This document shows positions 45,663 to 56,088 of a stretch of DNA of 64,000 bases, one piece after another (within the stretch, counting starts at the first letter, position 1; each line of letters begins with the position of its first letter). A program made the translations under genes and the position numbers. The notes under the pieces are model-generated. The model saw only the letters and a program-made list of their open reading frames with translations, was not told the DNA's origin and made no database searches. This DNA comes from CBDBJL01 sp965206365 (GTDB lineage Bacteria; Pseudomonadota; Alphaproteobacteria; JABAAW01; JAHZMA01): positions 1-64,000 of the forward strand of contig CBDBJL010000024.1 of assembly GCA_965206365.1 (NCBI GenBank), read 5' to 3'.

Positions 45663-45815
45663 TTCAATGATTTTTCCCAGTTTTTCCCCAGTTTTTCCAT
45701 AGCTTTTCTCAGGTTTTTCCATAGCTTTTCCCCAAATTTTCCCTAAGAGTTTCTTTAATTTTTTCCGATATTTTCCCAAAGTTTTCTACAGGTTTCCCCC
45801 TAGTTTTTCTCAGCT
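45663..45815. repeat. array of about 13 degenerate 11-12-bp T-tract repeats
   Basis: Successive units such as TTTTTCCCCAG, TTTTTCCATAG, CTTTTCTCAGG, TTTTCCCAAAG and TTTTCTACAGG place a T run every 11-12 bases for about 150 bp. Phased A/T tracts near the helical repeat are expected to curve DNA. No gene is encoded on either strand with a clean frame. Confidence 0.7.
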
Positions 45816-46287
45816 GAATCGATGCCAACATATTGCCAGTCGTACACACCTCTACCGTGCCAAATTTTGGCTTCTTGTGTGATGGAATAGATGTTCGTGC
45901 AGATCATTAGCCATCTTTTCATCAAAATGCCATACAACATTGAAAGCCTCTTCTTGATAAAATCCAAATAATCTTTTCATTGGAAATTTTATCACGTGGA
46001 AAATATTCTTCCTCTATGTCTAGGCGATCAATATTTACCAGGCTATGATAATCTTCCGAAAAGCCCAAGCTAGGTTGGGCATCTATTACGTTGGTAACAA
46101 AGATTATAAAAGTGCGATCTATTCGTTTAGCAAAGCAGAAAAACGCGAACATAATTTTGATGTTTAATTTTGGTAGATTTTGTTTACTCTAAAATAGGTG
46201 GCAATATGGCATATTATTACTATCAAAAAGCTACCCCCTTTATCTATGGTAGTTTAGATAAATTTTCATTACAAAAAGAGTGATAGC

Positions 46288-46437
46288 ATGCGTTCTAACG
46301 AGGATGAAAAAGATGGGGATCTCCCAGAAGAAATTTGGCAATGTTTCGTTGGCGAATATGGCAAGTGTATTTCCCATAAAAATATGAAATGGTGGTGGAA
46401 AGCTGATACGCTATTGGAATGTGTAAGCAGGGCTTAA
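46288..46437 (+). CDS. possible small protein, function unknown
   Basis: A 49-codon frame reads MRSNEDEKDGDLPEEIWQCF, then MKWWWKADTLLECVSRA near the end. It is acidic at the start and Trp-rich later. The upstream sequence (AAAAAGAG, 11 bases before) is a fair ribosome binding site. No family recognised; it may be a fragment. Confidence 0.3.
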   Translation: MRSNEDEKDGDLPEEIWQCFVGEYGKCISHKNMKWWWKADTLLECVSRA

Positions 46438-46748
46438 AAGATCGTAATGGAAATAGGGTTCTTAAAAAAATTAAGAAGTCTTATAACAACCCTTGGTAAA
46501 ATTTCAAAAGTTTGCTTCATGAGCAGCGATAATCGCATTAGATAAAGATCATTTCGGTATTGATGAACCGAAAAATTGAGATCATGATAAAAATATGCTT
46601 GCAGTATTATTGATTTAGGCATCTTTCGGTTAAGAATTTTATGGCTAAGGATATTTATTTCGCCATAGAAATGGGTTATGCTTTAGAAGTTACGGAATTT
46701 TTGTAACTTCCAAAAATGCAAAGAATATCAGTAATGGGCAGGTGAGGT

Positions 46749-48194
46749 ATGGTGAAAAGCTTTTCTGGGAAAGTAATTTTAAGTGTTTCATGTTTGGGGC
46801 TATTATTTGCACTAGGCATATTTGTGCTAGGCAAAATGTACTTTGTTGATCAAAAAGATTCGCTCCCTGATGCCAATCAAATTTTAGCGATGAATGCTGA
46901 TGAATTAAAGCAAGCCTTTGCAGAAAAGATTGACATTCTGGGGATATTTGAAAAAGAAACAGAGTTAAGTTTTTTATTGTTTGCGACATTATATTTTGAA
47001 GCAACTGAGATTATGGAGGTTTTACTCGATAACGGAGCTGACCCGAATGCGGTTGATGGGGTTGGCAATAGTATTTTAGCACTTTTAATTGAATCACGGT
47101 TTAACCGTAGTGATGTTGTGCCAGATCCTGCAACATTAAAACGAATTCAGCTTTTAATTCAAGCTGGGGCCAGAACAGATGCGTTGTATCATTATGATAA
47201 TTATGAAGGTAAGCCACAAAGCTTACCTTTAACAATGCTTATTATACAATCTTGTCAAAATGCTGGTGAGAACATGCCAGCCGAGGCGATCAAGATTTTG
47301 CTAGAAAATGGTGCCTTAGATCCGCTTCTTGAAGAGGATAGTTGGGTGTTTAGTAGTTATTTACGAAGAAGAGTATCAAAAAACCCTGCTTGTGCGGGAG
47401 TCACTAAAGTGATCATGCTTCCCCCTGCAATTTTGAAGCAATATGATACTATTGAGCAGTTGGTAAGTTTGTCGGAGGTTGTTCGCGATGCTTCACTGGA
47501 AGATGTGAAGAAATGGGTGGCATCAGGGCTAGATGTGAATGGCTTTTTTAGGCTGATACTGAGCTGGGTTGGTACGAGAAATCTGTTGCAATTAGTGTTC
47601 ACGGAAAACAAAACCAAGCAAAGAAATGATATTATTGATTTTTTATTAGAATCAGGTACCGATGTTAATGCGCAAACAGCCACAAAAAGAACTGCCTTAC
47701 ATTTTGCTACTTACTATAAAGACAAGGATTTTTTACAAATATTATTAAAAAGAGGAGCTGACCCTAATATTGTCGATGAATATGAAAAAACACCACTTTG
47801 GCTTGCAATTACTGAGTTTATGGCAGATTATGATTATGCTAGCCAAGAGGACCTAGAGATTGCAGAAATATTGCTGGATGCAGGAGCTGACCCGAATGTA
47901 GAGTATCATGATTATGTTGGTGATTATGTTTCAGGCTATACGCCGTTATCTTATGTTTTTGAAGGATGTTTGCGAGCAGATAGGAATTCAAAGGGTAAAG
48001 TACTTCAAGGTTTGCATTTACAATTAACCAAATTACTGTTGGTTGCAGGGGCGAAAACCGATTCTGTGGTAGAATCTGGAAGTTACGGGGTTGGGGGAAC
48101 TTATGAACCTTATGAAGAATCATTGCAAGATATTTTAACTCAAAGAGATGCTGAAGGTGAATGTCTTGAGATCAAGAAATTATTACAGCAATAA
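46749..48194 (+). CDS. membrane-anchored ankyrin-repeat protein
   Basis: A 481-residue protein with one N-terminal membrane helix (VILSVSCLGLLFALGIFVLG, about residues 8-27). Ankyrin repeats are irregular and spread out: ATEIMEVLLDNGADPNAVD, AIKILLENGALDP, DIIDFLLESGTDVNAQ, KDFLQILLKRGADPNIVDEY and LEIAEILLDAGADPNVEYHD. The ending CLEIKKLLQQ resembles the end of the ankyrin pseudogene at 53.7-54.6 kb (CREIVKLLKAQDDE). Unlike the 37-41 kb genes it has near-normal repeat spacing. Probably periplasmic; target unknown. Confidence 0.87.
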   Translation: MVKSFSGKVILSVSCLGLLFALGIFVLGKMYFVDQKDSLPDANQILAMNADELKQAFAEKIDILGIFEKETELSFLLFATLYFEATEIMEVLLDNGADPNAVDGVGNSILALLIESRFNRSDVVPDPATLKRIQLLIQAGARTDALYHYDNYEGKPQSLPLTMLIIQSCQNAGENMPAEAIKILLENGALDPLLEEDSWVFSSYLRRRVSKNPACAGVTKVIMLPPAILKQYDTIEQLVSLSEVVRDASLEDVKKWVASGLDVNGFFRLILSWVGTRNLLQLVFTENKTKQRNDIIDFLLESGTDVNAQTATKRTALHFATYYKDKDFLQILLKRGADPNIVDEYEKTPLWLAITEFMADYDYASQEDLEIAEILLDAGADPNVEYHDYVGDYVSGYTPLSYVFEGCLRADRNSKGKVLQGLHLQLTKLLLVAGAKTDSVVESGSYGVGGTYEPYEESLQDILTQRDAEGECLEIKKLLQQ

Positions 48195-48656
48195 TAATCG
48201 CCGATATATTATTTTTTAGCGATTTTACTGGTAGTAAAATTAACAATTGAGCAAATTATTTAGCATTAACGAAATTATTTATAATTTCAAAATTTAGGGC
48301 TTGCATAATAAAATTTCTTAGGGTACATTGGGCTTCTATGCAGATGGCATTGCCGTTTTGCACTTTGCTTGTTTTTGAATTCATTGTAATTTATTGTTTA
48401 CAAAAAGCGTTAAATTTTATTTTTCACTTTTATCTTGGGCATAATTATTTTTGCTTGCGGTGATGGATTATCTTCTAGCAAATTGTTTGTTTGAAATAGT
48501 GAATAGAGGGAAAGGGACAGGGGGTCGGTGGATTCTTTAAAGAACCAACCAAACCCGCATGTCCTTTAACAGACGTGCGCAGGTCTAGACATAACATGTT
48601 TCGTGTTTTATGTTTTTCCTGCGGAAAAATACTAAACAATGGAATTATGTTAGCGT
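48195..48656. other. 16S rRNA upstream and leader region
   Basis: This 462-bp stretch precedes the 16S gene. Candidate terminator of the ankyrin gene: AATCGC/GCGATT with TTTT at 48196-48226 (weak). Candidate -35/-10 TTGCAT and TACATT, 17 bp apart, lie at 48301-48329, but are poor. A perfect hairpin TTTTTCC-TGC-GGAAAAA lies in the leader at about 48613-48630. The promoter that drives the rRNA cannot be fixed by eye. Confidence 0.4.
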
Positions 48657-50160
<1,504 letters not shown>

Positions 50161-50163
50161 TTT

Positions 50164-50188
50164 CCTTAAAAAAACCCTTTAAGGTTTT
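50164..50188 (+). terminator. candidate terminator or processing hairpin after 16S
   Basis: CCTTAAA and TTTAAGG pair around a 7-base loop and are followed by TTTTC. It lies 12 bases beyond the 16S end, close enough to be either a terminator of a single-gene rRNA transcript or a processing signal. Confidence 0.45.
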
Positions 50189-50289
50189 CGCCAACCCGCC
50201 TTTCCTTTTCCCTGTTCACTTTTCAAAACAAAACTTCATTACAGTATTTTCCAACAAAAATCAGTTGTTTTTTCGGACAGATAAAAATT

Positions 50290-51168
50290 ATGGAATATCT
50301 TGCTGAATTGTGGTTGCAAACATTCGATGAATGGCAAGTTTATGGGTTGGATGTTTGGCTTGATGATTGGGCGTTCAAAGCGTCAATTTTATTATTTCTC
50401 GTTGAAATTTTGCGCTTGGCTATGCAGGGGCAGATGCGCTTGAATATTCTGGGCGATGCGATTACGAATTTCATCACGCTTGCTTTTATTACCGGTATTA
50501 TCATTATTGTAGGTGCGCTTTATATTGGGACATTTTATTATGTCTATGCGTTTCGGCTTATTGATATTCCTAGCAATCTGTTCACCATGATTCTGCTAAT
50601 TATCCTTGCCGATTTTGCTTATTATTGGGAACATCGTTTTACGCATCGGTGTGGCATTTTCTGGGCAACACATACGGTGCATCATAGTTCCCCTTATTTT
50701 AATATTTCGGTTGCCTATCGTGCCGGTCCGCTCGATACGATTGTCCCGATATTTTTTCATATTCCTCTTGTGCTGATTGGCTTTAACCCGATTTCACTGT
50801 TATTTGCTGAAGCTGCGGTACTGCTTTATCAAACCTTTTTACATACCGAAGCTGTAGGCAAATTACCACGCCCGATTGAGGCGGTGATGAACACCCCATC
50901 GCATCATCGCGTTCATCATGGTGCGAATACGCAATATATTGATAAAAATTATGGTGGTATTTTTATTATTTGGGATAGAATGTTTCAAACCTTTGCGGTC
51001 GAAGATGAAAAAGTGATTTATGGCGTTGTGCCACCGCTGAAATCTAATAATCCGTTTTGGGTGTTTTTTCATGGGCTAGTGAAGTTAGGTACGCAAATCA
51101 ACCATGCTAAGGGATTGAAAACCAAATTCGCCTATCTTTACAAACCTCCTGAGTGGGATGGGAAATGA
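50290..51168 (+). CDS. sterol desaturase/fatty acid hydroxylase superfamily membrane protein
   Basis: A 292-residue membrane protein with about four helices. The three histidine clusters of the diiron hydroxylase superfamily are intact: HRFTHRCGIFWATHTVHHSS (HxxxH plus HxxHH) and later PSHHRVHHG (HHxxHH). Alphaproteobacterial members with this layout are annotated as sterol desaturase or fatty acid hydroxylase; true substrates are rarely known, often lipid or carotenoid related. It starts 138 bp after the 16S gene, on the same strand, with no clear RBS seen. Confidence 0.88.
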   Translation: MEYLAELWLQTFDEWQVYGLDVWLDDWAFKASILLFLVEILRLAMQGQMRLNILGDAITNFITLAFITGIIIIVGALYIGTFYYVYAFRLIDIPSNLFTMILLIILADFAYYWEHRFTHRCGIFWATHTVHHSSPYFNISVAYRAGPLDTIVPIFFHIPLVLIGFNPISLLFAEAAVLLYQTFLHTEAVGKLPRPIEAVMNTPSHHRVHHGANTQYIDKNYGGIFIIWDRMFQTFAVEDEKVIYGVVPPLKSNNPFWVFFHGLVKLGTQINHAKGLKTKFAYLYKPPEWDGK

Positions 51169-51305
51169 TCGGGGTTTCTTATTTTTTCAAGGTTCTCGCC
51201 TTTCCTATTCATTTTTCAGATGATTGGTCTTGGAAATTATTTTTTAGCGTATTATTTGTTATCGTCCAGTTGTTTTTTTTCACATTTTGAATGATGAGTA
51301 TTATT

Positions 51306-52331
51306 ATGACATTGCTTGACCCGATCAGAATTTTATTATTATTGCTTTCCGCCGTGGGTTTTGAGGTTTGAGCGAAAATTTGCAGAAATTATTCCGCTTT
51401 GCATTCCCGTTCTCGTTATTATTTTGTATATTTTTGCTATTTTCAATTTTCTTAAAATAGGCGTTTATTTTTCCTTTATTTTATTTGTTACTGCATTTAT
51501 CGTTGCACTTTATGTTAAGAGGAAAAACCTCCAAACTTTCAGCCATAATTTTTTCTCACCCGGTTTGTTGCTATATTTTTTTGTAAAAGATTTATATATA
51601 GTTGGGTATGATTCACTTAATAATTGGGCATTGATAGCAAAAAATTCTTTTATTCGCGATAGCCTTGCAATTGGTAATCAAGTGAATACAATTTATCAAA
51701 ATTATCCCCCAGCGTTTTTCAATATTGGCTTTTGAAAACAAAAGGTATTTATTCCGAAGCGTTGTAGTCCTGCTTAACTCACTCAACATCTTTGTCTTAT
51801 CTTAGCAGAGGTAATTTATCTAAAATTTATCAGATTGCTACACTAAATTGGGATGGTTTGTTTTTGCCAAGGTACCTTTATTATACATTGAGGCTATTTA
51901 TAATAGAAGCATTACCCAAGGTACAATTCAGTTAAGTGTTTTATCGCTGATTATTATTTTGGTTATGGCTTTAGGTTTTATTCATTATTATGAGACTGAT
52001 AGTGCAGTAAAAAGAAGAATTAAACATATAAGTGTTGCGATTGTGTTATTTATCTTATCGGTCACTTATCACTTTATTTTTTGTATTTTCTTCTGAAGAA
52101 TCTTAAGCCTTAGTTTCTTTTGTCAGATATCTGAATAGTTTTTTTATTGCGATATTATTTTTGATTTTTGCATTGCTGATCCATAATTGATTTAAGCACC
52201 ATCATAAATTTTATCAAAAATTGTTTAATTCTTCTAAGCTTTTTCAAGGTGGATTGTATCATTTCACGCGATACGATCATAAAAGTTATGAGCTTGAGTT
52301 CATTGCAAAGTTTGATTTAGCATCCAAATAA
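51306..52331 (+). pseudogene. multi-lesion glycosyltransferase-39-like membrane protein
   Basis: Fragments in several frames: ATG at 51306 (MTLLDPIRILLLLLSAVGF), then a frame with VLRFERKFAEIIPLCIPVLV and, after hydrophobic helices, YDSLNNWALIAKNSFIRDS and NTIYQNYPPAFFNIGF. Further closed frames hold LSVLSLIIILVMALGFIHYY and, near the end, GGLYHFTRYDHKSYELEF. The order and the WALIAK...YPPAF motif resemble the first loop of GT39/PMT-type membrane glycosyltransferases. Several frame changes and stops make it inactive. It lies 3 bp upstream of the GT2-GtrA pseudogene. Confidence 0.6.
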
Positions 52332-52333
52332 GG

Positions 52334-53315
52334 ATGTATAATAATTGTATTTTAATCCCTTCATACCAACCAAGTTTTTATTTGGTAGAATTGGTGAAAG
52401 CCCTTAGTCGCGCCGAATATTATTATTGTTCGTGATGGATGTTCGCCTGAATATGATGAAATTTATCAAACATTACAGCATGAATATTCAGCTACTTTGT
52501 TACAACATTCAATCAATTTAGGGAAAGGGAGGGCTTTAAAAACTGACTTTAATTATATCATTGATGAATATCCTGAAAATGATGGTGTGATTACTGTAGA
52601 TGCTGATGGACAACATAGGCTAGATGATATTATTAAAATAGCTGAGCAGCTTATGCCGCATTCAAGAAAATTAATTCTTGGTTGTAGAAGTTTTTCTAAA
52701 AAAAATCCTCTGCGTAGTAAATTAGGGAATTATATCACCAAAGTTCTTTTTAATTTTTTAATTAATAAAAAGATATCGGATACACAAACGGGTTTAAGAG
52801 GAATATCCTAATCTTTATTACCGCATTTTCTTGCTCTGCCGGGGGAGCGCTATGATTATGAGTTAAACATGCTGATTGCCACCCGCAGACTCAATATTCC
52901 AATCCAAGAAATGCCGATTGCAACCATTTACCTGGAAAATAATCATTCCTCACATTTCAGGCCTTTCATAGATTTAGTGAGAATATATCGATATTTATTG
53001 TTATTTGCTATTTCGGGGATCTTGTCATTTTTATTAGATATTGCAGCTTTTTTTCTTATTCTGAACGCTACGGATAGTCTATTTATCGCAAGTTATCTTG
53101 CACGTGCGATAAGTTTATTTTTCAATTTTTCACTCAACGCGCATATTGTATTGAAAAATAGAGATAAAAAATTAAGAACATTATGCCTATTTTTAGGAAA
53201 TTGTTTATTAGCCATCACAATTTCTCATCTTTTTTTAAGAATACTGAGTCATAATTTTGAGATTAGCAATATATTTTATGGGAAAATATTGATAGAGTTT
53301 TCCTATTTTTCCTAA
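52334..53315 (+). pseudogene. GT2 glycosyltransferase fused to GtrA domain, broken
   Basis: ATG at 52334 (AAGG upstream) reads CILIPSYQPSFYLVELVKAL, the GT2 start. The frame shifts near 52405, then continues IIIVRDGCSPEYDEIYQTL, GKGRALKTDFNYI and VDADGQHRLDDIIKIAEQL (DxD region). TAA at 52809-52811 cuts it in frame, after which GERYDYELNMLIA and a four-helix GtrA-type region (IYRYLLLFAISGILSFLLDI) follow. One frameshift plus one nonsense codon exclude a simple read error as full explanation. GT2-GtrA proteins load or flip polyprenyl-linked sugars. Intact GT2 and GT39 genes lie at 55-57 kb. Confidence 0.85.
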
Positions 53316-53441
53316 ACTTTTATTTCCAAAGCCATTTTATTTTTCAAAGAAAAACTTCTAACATCTCCTGAAATTCTTTCTTTTCGGGTTTGCAAGAGGC
53401 ATGAAATTATGCTATATTTCCGCTTAATTGAAGTGAAGTTT

Positions 53442-53675
53442 ATGCGTAATCTTTTCATTGCCGTTTGCCTTTATTGCTACCGTCTTGCATGTGCAGGCAA
53501 GAGAATCTTTTTGAGTATAAATTTAACGGTTAATAGCGATGATTTATTATTTCAACTTGCGGGTGGGTTGCTTTGCAAAGAATATGCTGGCTATCTTCTT
53601 TCCGCAGAAACCTTGCAGGCAAGGCGCGATGGCGATGAAGAAGCTGTTTTTAGCAATAATACCAATCTAATTTAG
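53442..53675 (+). pseudogene. truncated paralogue of the exported protein at 54.7 kb
   Basis: After a start-like region (MRNLFIAVCLYCYRLACAGK) it reads DDLLFQLAGGLLCKEYAGYL and SAETLQARRDGDEEA, nearly identical in DNA (over about 110 bases) to 54774-54882. The copy then stops after about ten unrelated codons. So it has the first half only, and its N-terminal region is different or degraded. It opens a segment that ends with the intact copy. Confidence 0.75.
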
Positions 53676-53691
53676 GGCTGTTATATTTGAA

Positions 53692-54559
53692 ATGTGGCTT
53701 ACCCGATATTTAAAATTTATAGTTGCACTTGTTTCAATAAAAAATGTTATTTTTATTATAATGCTAGTCATTGCGAATAATGCAATATTTTCAAGCCTGA
53801 GTAACGCAGCATCTGATTGGGAATCTTTATTTGAGGATAGGAAAGTATTAGAAAAAATTACAACTGCTACATCTCATTAAATAAAGACTATGTTGGATGA
53901 AGGGCTTGATGTAAAGCGCTATTATTTTTAATGGACCAGGCTGGGTGGGGGTTCACCAATATACTGCTTTACAGCAAGCAGTTTTATGGAACCCTAATCT
54001 TGAAGTTTGCAGGGTCAGATGTTACTATTACAGCAGATAGGGGGTTTAATGAACGCTTAACGTTGATAGAATTAGTTATGGCTAATGAAAATATTGATAT
54101 TTTACGTTTTTTATTAGTAGAGCAAAATATTCATCTCAATATCAGTGATGGCAACCCAATCAGAGGGGCATTAATATGGCTTTGATTTAAAAACTGACAA
54201 AAATCTTTTTATTTCTATTAAAATATGGTGCTGACCCCAATAAACGATTTTTTGAAACTCATGGAGATTATGATATTACACATAGCCTACTTTCTTTGAT
54301 AATTGGCTCATGTATCAATACCATTGATAATTGATTTATCCCTCCCCAAAATCTTCATTGAACGATTATAAAGATGCTATTAGATGCAGGTGCTGATGTT
54401 CAGATCAAAATCCCTATTTCTGGTTATCATGATGATGAAGAAGAGGTGGAAATAAATGCTAGCCGAACATTGAAAGATATTTATGATAACGCCGATGGTA
54501 CAAGCAAAGAGGAATGTCGTGAAATAGTCAAACTATTGAAAGCGCAGGATGATGAGTAA
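53692..54559 (+). pseudogene. decayed ankyrin-repeat protein gene
   Basis: Pieces in several frames: a membrane/signal segment (IKNVIFIIMLVIANNAIFSS), then KTMLDEGLDVKRYYF, NENIDILRFLLVEQNIHLNI, KIFLFLLKYGADPNKRFF and TIIKMLLDAGADVQIKIP, ending CREIVKLLKAQDDE at 54559. These are ankyrin helices and tails in the order of the gene at 46.7 kb, its likely relative. Stops and frame changes at about 53880, 54185 and 54330 make it nonfunctional. Confidence 0.78.
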
Positions 54560-54652
54560 TTTTTTTGATATCCAAAAAATATCATCTTATGGATCATAAT
54601 ATATGATATCTAGATAAGATATTATTTTTATAATTCATGAGTTGATGCTGAC

Positions 54653-55129
54653 ATGGATCATTTTTTTAAATTTATTGCGTTTTCTTGCCTTAGTTTTCTT
54701 GCGTCAGGATTCAATTTACCAGCAAAGGATTTGCTTGTTGAGTATAAATTTAATGAGTTAACGATTCATAGTGATGATTTATTATTGCAACTTGCGGGTG
54801 GGTTGCTTTGCAAAGAATATGCTGGTTATCTTCTTTCGGCAGAAACCTTGCAGGCAAGGCGTGATGGTAATGAAGAAGCTTTGCAACGTTTATTTTTAAC
54901 AAATATTGCTGAGCAATTAACAGGTTCTTTGTTTCTGGGGGAAACGCATGTAGAATTTTTAGGAATCAAGGCAAATATCAATGCAGAAAATTTTTTCATT
55001 CATCCCGATAGGTTTGATATTGCTGGCAATCAATTGCGATTCCATATTATGCGAATTTCTGCTGATGAAATTTCGTTAGGGTACCAGTTTAGCGATATTG
55101 CTTGCCAGATCAGCTTACGGAAAAAATAA
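54653..55129 (+). CDS. hypothetical exported protein
   Basis: A 158-residue protein with a signal peptide-like start (MDHFFKFIAFSCLSFLASG). The core has DDLLLQLAGGLLCKEYAGYL, the block shared with the truncated copy at 53.5 kb, and an ending with FHIMRISADEISLGYQFSDI. It may be a lipid-binding or beta-rich secreted protein; no known family recognised. The duplicated pair brackets the ankyrin pseudogene. The GT2 gene lies convergent, 38 bp downstream. Confidence 0.65.
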   Translation: MDHFFKFIAFSCLSFLASGFNLPAKDLLVEYKFNELTIHSDDLLLQLAGGLLCKEYAGYLLSAETLQARRDGNEEALQRLFLTNIAEQLTGSLFLGETHVEFLGIKANINAENFFIHPDRFDIAGNQLRFHIMRISADEISLGYQFSDIACQISLRKK

Positions 55130-55167
55130 ATCAATCTATTTTTGGCAAAATATGAAACGAAAAGCCG

Positions 55168-56088
55168 TTATTTATGAGAGATCGGGGCGATTGAAAGATA
55201 GAATAATTTTTGGATATCTCGCCTTGTATGGGTAATGGTATCAAGAAACAGGCCAGTAAAAAAGAATAAGGCTGAGATGATCCCAAATCCAACGGATAAA
55301 ATTGCTGTGGGTTGCCGCTTTACCAAGCTTGTTTCTAGAAAATCAAAAATTAAAGGAATCCCAAGCCCAAAACTAATGATGGCAGAAATCCCGGAAAATA
55401 ATGAGAAAAACAATAAAGGGCGTTCATTACGAAATAGGGTGATGATCATCCATAAAATTCTGAGACCATCGCGATAAGTGTTTAATTTGCTAAAAGAACC
55501 TTCAGGGCGTTTTGTTAGCACAGAATCAATTTCCGCAATTGGCATATTGAGTGCCAAAGCATGTACGCTAAGCTCGGTTTCAATTTCAAATCCGGTTGAC
55601 ATTACTGGAAATGATTTTACCAAACGGCGTGACATAACGCGATACCCTGAAAGCAAATCATCAATGCGATTGCCAAAAATAATTTTCACCGTTTTGCTAA
55701 GCAGGTAATTGCCAAATTCATGTCCGGGACGGTAAGTCTGGGCAATATTAGTAATGCGTCTGGCTCCGACCATATCTAAATTTTCAGTGATAAGTTTCGT
55801 AATCATTTTTTGCGCATCCGCCACATGATATGTATGATCACCATCAATCATCACATAAATATCGGCATCACATTCACGCAACAACCTACGGATGGCATGT
55901 CCTTTGCCTTTTTGGGGTTCACAAAAAACGATTGCCCCGTGTTTTTTGGCAATGGCAAGGGTGTTATCTTCAGAAGCATTGTCACAAACATAAAGCTTGG
56001 CTTCCGGTAGATATTTTTGCAATTCTTGCAGGACAATGCCAATTGTTAATTCTTCATTATAACAGGGAATGATAACAGCAATTTTCAT
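55168..56088 (-). CDS. family 2 glycosyltransferase (DPM1/polyprenyl-phosphate type)
   Basis: A 306-residue enzyme with a GT-A domain: IPCYNEELTIGIVLQEL, VCDNASEDNTLAIAKKHG, KGKGHAIRRLLRE, the DxD-type VMIDGDHTYHVADA, and the acceptor-side GYRVMSRRLVKSFP. Two hydrophobic helices near the C-terminus (ISAIISFGLGIPLIF, LSVGFGIISALFFFTGLFL) anchor it to the membrane. Such enzymes load a sugar on undecaprenyl phosphate. Its ATG overlaps the stop of the GT39-like gene by 4 bp, so the pair probably works in one pathway: lipid-linked donor then membrane transfer. Confidence 0.9.
   Translation of the reverse strand: MKIAVIIPCYNEELTIGIVLQELQKYLPEAKLYVCDNASEDNTLAIAKKHGAIVFCEPQKGKGHAIRRLLRECDADIYVMIDGDHTYHVADAQKMITKLITENLDMVGARRITNIAQTYRPGHEFGNYLLSKTVKIIFGNRIDDLLSGYRVMSRRLVKSFPVMSTGFEIETELSVHALALNMPIAEIDSVLTKRPEGSFSKLNTYRDGLRILWMIITLFRNERPLLFFSLFSGISAIISFGLGIPLIFDFLETSLVKRQPTAILSVGFGIISALFFFTGLFLDTITHTRRDIQKLFYLSIAPISHK

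Larger units (their letters stand above)
45455..46748. other. 1.3-kb low-density region with remnants
   Basis: No convincing full gene. The phased T-tract array and a 49-codon frame are listed separately. On the minus strand a frame from 46152 (MFAFFCFAKRIDRTFIIFVT ... DIEEEYFPRDKIS) seems to continue in another frame as MKRLFGFYQEEAFNVVWHFD to about 45870. This could be a small frameshifted gene of unknown family. The rest is AT-rich. Confidence 0.35.
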
